IMG/VR virus record: IMGVR_UViG_3300012984_000004
Location: 1-38,983 of that record
Reading direction: 5' to 3' (one strand)
Source of the DNA: a virus
DNA: 38,983 nt
The notes beneath the pieces were generated by a model. The model saw only the letters and a program-made list of their open reading frames with translations. It had not been told where the DNA came from and did no database searches. Of this stretch, positions 35,877 to 38,983 are shown piece by piece. Every line of letters begins with the position of its first letter. The first letter of the stretch is position 1. The translations under genes and the position numbers were made by a program.

Positions 35877-36959
35877 TATTAGCTCCACCAACCCTCTTTC
35901 GATTGCTGAATAAGCACGTTCTTTTGGTAAATCAACTATTTCACCAACTTTGTAAACCTGAACTATAGCGGTAATACGAACAGTTACCATATTTTCTTTA
36001 TACCACTGCATTGATAATTCAAAGAAATTATTCCAATGTTCTTCTTTGCCTAATTCTTCAAATTCAGGTACTTTTAATAAGCGTTTTTCTATTTCTGAAT
36101 AATCAATTCCATTCATTTCAAACGGCACAATATAACCGTTAATTCCGTGTGTAATCTGCTCTTTTCCGGATGCAAAAGGTGTAATTATGCAAGGAGTTTT
36201 TACTTGCATTGCTTCGTAAACAGAATATGCGAATCCTTCGGTATCTGATAGCTGTACTAAATAATCTGCTTTGTTAATTTCTTTGAATGGCTCAGTTGTG
36301 ATACCTTTAAAAAACACATTAGGACAATCGTCAAACTGTTTTAGCAATTGTTTTCCGTAAGCATGTGAATCATCACCAAATATATTCCAAAAGTAGTCTA
36401 TACCTAATGAATCCATTTTTTTAGCCATTATATGCATTCGCTCAAATCCTTTTTCGCCTGACAAACGAGAACACGTAATCAATGAAAGTATTTTGTTTTT
36501 CTTTTTAGGCGAGTATTTATGAGTATTATCCAATAAATTATAAATAACCGCGTCACATTTCAAACCTGTAGTCGCTTCAAAACCTTCTTTTACAATTTCA
36601 CCAACGCAAACATGGTGTGTAACTTTTGGGTGCTTTTTATACTTGAATGCCCAGCCCGAAATAACCACCCTATAATCAGCGTGAACCGTTTGAATATAAA
36701 CTTTTGAATCTATTACATCAAATGCACTTTTACCCCATGCAGAAGCCGAAATAAACACATCGCATTTATGTCTTTGTTTGAAATTTATCTTTTCTACGTT
36801 GCAATATTTTTGTATTTCTTCAATCAAGTGCTGTGAAGCTACGTTATCATACAACAAAGTTACATCGTGGTGTTTTGACATTCTTTTGCAGAAGTTTTTA
36901 GTGAAGGTTTCCACACCGCCCAATAAATTCCAATTGCTTAAATAAATAATTACTTTCAT
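35859..36959 (-). CDS. GT-B glycosyltransferase (family 4-like) with fused C-terminal head domain
   Basis: 366 aa. Residues 1-320 form a GT4-type enzyme that transfers a sugar from a nucleotide donor: WNLLGGVETF near the start (acceptor-side Gly loop), ITCSRLSGEKGFE (161-173) at the donor site, and the E-x7-E motif EGFAYSVYE (241-249). Residues 324-366, beginning with their own Met (MVTVRITAIVQVYKVGEIVD), resemble the separate 49-aa head protein at 34818-34967, so a small head-module gene seems to have been fused to the enzyme. Lying between capsid and connector genes, it may glycosylate virion proteins. Host surface modification is the alternative. TACCTTTA lies four bases before the ATG. 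Confidence 0.82.
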   Translation of the reverse strand: MKVIIYLSNWNLLGGVETFTKNFCKRMSKHHDVTLLYDNVASQHLIEEIQKYCNVEKINFKQRHKCDVFISASAWGKSAFDVIDSKVYIQTVHADYRVVISGWAFKYKKHPKVTHHVCVGEIVKEGFEATTGLKCDAVIYNLLDNTHKYSPKKKNKILSLITCSRLSGEKGFERMHIMAKKMDSLGIDYFWNIFGDDSHAYGKQLLKQFDDCPNVFFKGITTEPFKEINKADYLVQLSDTEGFAYSVYEAMQVKTPCIITPFASGKEQITHGINGYIVPFEMNGIDYSEIEKRLLKVPEFEELGKEEHWNNFFELSMQWYKENMVTVRITAIVQVYKVGEIVDLPKERAYSAIERGLVELIEKPID

Positions 36960-36963
36960 AAAT

Positions 36964-36971
36964 TAAAGGTA
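36964..36971 (-). promoter_or_regulatory. TACCTTTA box four bases before the glycosyltransferase
   Basis: A -7-like octamer with A for the last G, four bases before the ATG at 36959. A TTG 20 bp upstream lies inside the preceding terminator hairpin. Because that terminator should stop capsid transcription, a promoter here would be needed for strong glycosyltransferase expression. Confidence 0.4.
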
Positions 36972-36973
36972 AT

Positions 36974-37002
36974 AAAAAACCCTATCGTTTTCAATAGGGT
37001 TT
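36974..37002 (-). terminator. strong terminator after the major capsid gene
   Basis: AAACCCTAT (36977-36985) and ATAGGGTTT (36994-37002) form a 9-bp stem with an 8-nt loop. On the minus strand it is followed by TTTATT. It separates the capsid gene from the glycosyltransferase and probably lets capsid mRNA accumulate in excess over downstream head genes. Confidence 0.85.
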
Positions 37003-37031
37003 AATAATCAATAAAACATTAAACAACTAAA

Positions 37032-38267
37032 TTATACTGAAGGAGTTGCAAGGCTTCCTTTTACTACTGCTGAATTGTTGAATACCGCTAAAGTAATTCT
37101 TTCCTCAATTCTAAACATTACTTTGTTTTGTTTAGCCAAAGTAGAATCTTCAAACATTCTTAATTCTGGTGCAAGACGGTTGATTAATAATGTTGCCGCT
37201 CTATCAAATGCCAAGAAATTGTTAGCTCCTAATTGAGTAGTAGTCGCAATATTTAAACCAGCCACTTGTAAACGCCCGTTTTGAAAAGCTACAGTTCCAG
37301 GAGGCAAATCGTATTCTCCAGATCCTTCTGCTTTGTTCAATCCAATTTTAACACCGTCTCTTACATTTAAAATTGCCGTGTTCCCTTGGTAGAACTCAAA
37401 AGTATCTTCTGGAATTTGTCCGTATGCCGCATCTACAATTTTATCAACTGCCGCGGTAAAAGTTCCATCATATGCCGTAGCAACATCAAGCAATCCTTGA
37501 ACTGGATTAGTATCGGTTGTTCCATTTAAAATGAAATCGTTTTCAGCAACTTTTAAGCTGATAAGCATTTGAGATTGAATGTATGAAGTCATGAAATCCA
37601 AATCGTCCAACATTTCACGATCAACAATAACATAACCTGCAATCCATTTAACAAATGCAGATTGAGAAGTCAAATCGAAATCCATTTGCGCTTTATTTCC
37701 AGAACCAACAACCCATGTTGCCGCTCCGCCTTCTCCACCGTTTTGTTTTGGATAAATAACACTTCCTTTTGTTGTGCTTCCTTGTGGCAGGTAATCCGAT
37801 AACCAAACTCTGTCATAAGGTTTTGGAATAATATCGCCTCTTACGTCTTGATTCCACGGAGTAGCATCCGGAAAGTTAGCGGCAATACTCATATCCCCTA
37901 CTGCTTTCAATTCCATAACCAAATCAGGAGAACTTTTTCTAAAGCTTTGAATTGCTTCAGCATTTTCTTTGATCGTTTCAGCTAATAACTGATTGAAGGT
38001 TTTTATTTCGGCAGGCGCATTTCCTTGCGCTTGTTTCAAACGAATGTCTAATGCGTCAAGGTGATCTTGTTGCAGTTTAGACTTAGTTTGAAAATCCTCT
38101 TTTAAAGCTTTGATTTCGGCGTCAAAAGATTCTTTTGTTTTAGCTTCTTCAGCTTTTGCTTTTACTTCAAACGCATCGATTGCATTTTGAATATCTAACT
38201 TTGATTTCGTTTCAAAGTTGTTTGTAAGGTCATTTTTTAAACCTTCTAATTGTTCTTTTAATTCCAT
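37032..38267 (-). CDS. HK97-fold major capsid protein with N-terminal scaffold (delta) domain
   Basis: 411 aa. Residues 1-110 are a charged coiled coil (LKEQLEGLKNDLTNNFETKS, AEEAKTKESFDAEIKALKED), the delta domain that acts as scaffold and is normally removed by the prohead protease. The HK97 fold follows from about residue 120: DVRGDIIPKPYDRVWLSDYL, TWVVGSGNKAQMDFDLTSQS, VKWIAGYVIVDREMLDDLDF, and a C-terminal RIEERITLAVFNNSAVVKG. The protease gene ends one base upstream. Cleavage is expected near residues 115-125. Confidence 0.93.
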   Translation of the reverse strand: MELKEQLEGLKNDLTNNFETKSKLDIQNAIDAFEVKAKAEEAKTKESFDAEIKALKEDFQTKSKLQQDHLDALDIRLKQAQGNAPAEIKTFNQLLAETIKENAEAIQSFRKSSPDLVMELKAVGDMSIAANFPDATPWNQDVRGDIIPKPYDRVWLSDYLPQGSTTKGSVIYPKQNGGEGGAATWVVGSGNKAQMDFDLTSQSAFVKWIAGYVIVDREMLDDLDFMTSYIQSQMLISLKVAENDFILNGTTDTNPVQGLLDVATAYDGTFTAAVDKIVDAAYGQIPEDTFEFYQGNTAILNVRDGVKIGLNKAEGSGEYDLPPGTVAFQNGRLQVAGLNIATTTQLGANNFLAFDRAATLLINRLAPELRMFEDSTLAKQNKVMFRIEERITLAVFNNSAVVKGSLATPSV

Positions 38268-38268
38268 T

Positions 38269-38967
38269 TTACTGAATTATTAATGATTGTCTAAATTGTT
38301 TAATTTGCTCTATAATTAACGGCTCTTCAGTTCGAGTGGAATCATCCGGCTCTTCGAGTGTTTTTTTACCTAATTCATAGCTTTCTAATTGAAGCTGTTT
38401 TAATGCAATTTCTAACTGCATAAATGTTTCGTCTGTAAATTGTCCGCTTTTAACTGCTTTCAATATAACCGAAACCTGATCGTTTATTTCTCCAATAGAA
38501 TGGTTTTTAAACCCTAAAAATGGAGTTTTCGAGTTGGCGCCTAACGTTACATTGCTTCCCTCATAAAGTTTTGCTTCTTTAATTGTTCGTTTCCAATTCT
38601 CCCCCTGTAATGCTTTTGTAACAGAATATCCAATAGAATGTTCGTTTACAATTCCAAGTGCATATAATTCCAATAGATCGTTAGAATATGAAGTGTTTGG
38701 CAACGGCATGCTTTCAAAATATAATCCAGTATTGTCTTCTTTCAATTCCGAAAACTTTCCATGAGGTTTAGACCAATCGTGTTGATTAAGAAAATAAATA
38801 CTATCTTTTCGTTCTTTAATTGATTTTGCAAAAGCCCCTTTTTCAATAACATCGTCATCGTGGTCACGGGTGCCGAAATTAGCAAGATAACCAGTAACAA
38901 TACGGTTTTTATAATCGATATCTTTTACAGTACCTGAAATGCTTTTAAATTCTAACAATCCGTCCAT
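38269..38967 (-). CDS. HK97-type prohead protease (U35)
   Basis: 232 aa. It digests the scaffold part of the capsid protein during maturation. The herpesvirus-protease-like domain is recognisable from RIVTGYLANFGTRDHDDDVI, the catalytic His in FLNQHDWSKPHGKF (H63) and the catalytic Ser in VNEHSIGYS (S111). The C-terminal 60 residues are helical and acidic and are probably self-removed. It starts one base after the MuF-type gene once the circle is closed, and it spans the contig junction. Confidence 0.92.
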   Translation of the reverse strand: MDGLLEFKSISGTVKDIDYKNRIVTGYLANFGTRDHDDDVIEKGAFAKSIKERKDSIYFLNQHDWSKPHGKFSELKEDNTGLYFESMPLPNTSYSNDLLELYALGIVNEHSIGYSVTKALQGENWKRTIKEAKLYEGSNVTLGANSKTPFLGFKNHSIGEINDQVSVILKAVKSGQFTDETFMQLEIALKQLQLESYELGKKTLEEPDDSTRTEEPLIIEQIKQFRQSLIIQ

Positions 38968-38983
38968 TCTAAGTATTTTTTAA
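38861..38983. repeat. 123-bp terminal direct repeat, right copy
   Basis: Identical to bases 1-123. It contains the start codon of the prohead protease gene (38967-38965) and the bases behind it, which in the circular map continue into the MuF-type gene. See the left copy for interpretation. Confidence 0.95.

Noticed and set aside
1-38983. tRNA genes, CRISPR arrays, insertion sequences
   Set aside because: No cloverleaf-like gene, regularly spaced repeat or transposase was seen on reading. A tRNA scan could still detect a weak candidate.

Overview
The window looks like the essentially complete genome of a siphovirus of a Flavobacterium-like (Bacteroidota) host. Three things point to this host. 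Base composition is strongly AT-rich, about one third G+C by eye. Promoters fit the Bacteroidota pattern (TTTG or TTR at -33, 19 bp, TAnnTTTG at -7) rather than the E. coli one. Signal peptides end in the Flavobacteriia-style SYGQ and ATAQ. TAG, TGA and TAA all serve as stops, so the standard bacterial code applies. The first and last 123 bases are identical, so the unique sequence is 38,860 bp and the contig closes into a circle inside the prohead protease gene. This fits a circular or circularly permuted genome. I saw no integrase, repressor, tRNA, CRISPR array or insertion sequence.

Almost every gene lies on the minus strand, so transcription runs from high to low coordinates. Following the circle: terminase small and large subunits, portal, MuF-type head protein (4325-109), prohead protease and HK97 capsid (38967-37032), a glycosyltransferase (36959-35859), head-tail connectors and tail completion proteins (34967-32789), major tail protein, tail assembly chaperones with a -1 frameshift, tape measure, hub-like protein, a second tail-tube paralogue, two small tail-tip proteins and a large esterase-bearing fibre (32781-22988). 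Then come the lysis genes (22967-21505) and the early region (20899-4342).

The early region holds a recombination module (YqaJ-type exonuclease plus partner), a nucleotidyltransferase-fold protein, many small proteins, a replication module (HTH protein, replication initiator, DnaB helicase), an amino-methyltransferase, a C5-cytosine methyltransferase, a RusA resolvase and a cassette of small membrane proteins. It is divided into units by five near-identical 30-bp promoters and three hairpin terminators. Several promoters lie next to genes for very small, possibly ribbon-helix-helix proteins.

The one exception to the strand rule is a two-gene plus-strand unit (35003-35876) inserted in the head module. 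It has its own consensus promoter, a structured leader and its own terminator, the architecture of a moron. The leader contains two hairpins whose loops are exactly complementary (a possible kissing complex), a terminator, and a possible 8-residue leader peptide overlapping that terminator. This unit and the esterase tail fibre with its secretion signal are the most unusual parts of the window.

After small genes are included, no stretch longer than 300 bases is without a gene. The longest non-coding gaps (about 20900-21091, 34968-35132, 17492-17648) hold promoters and terminators.
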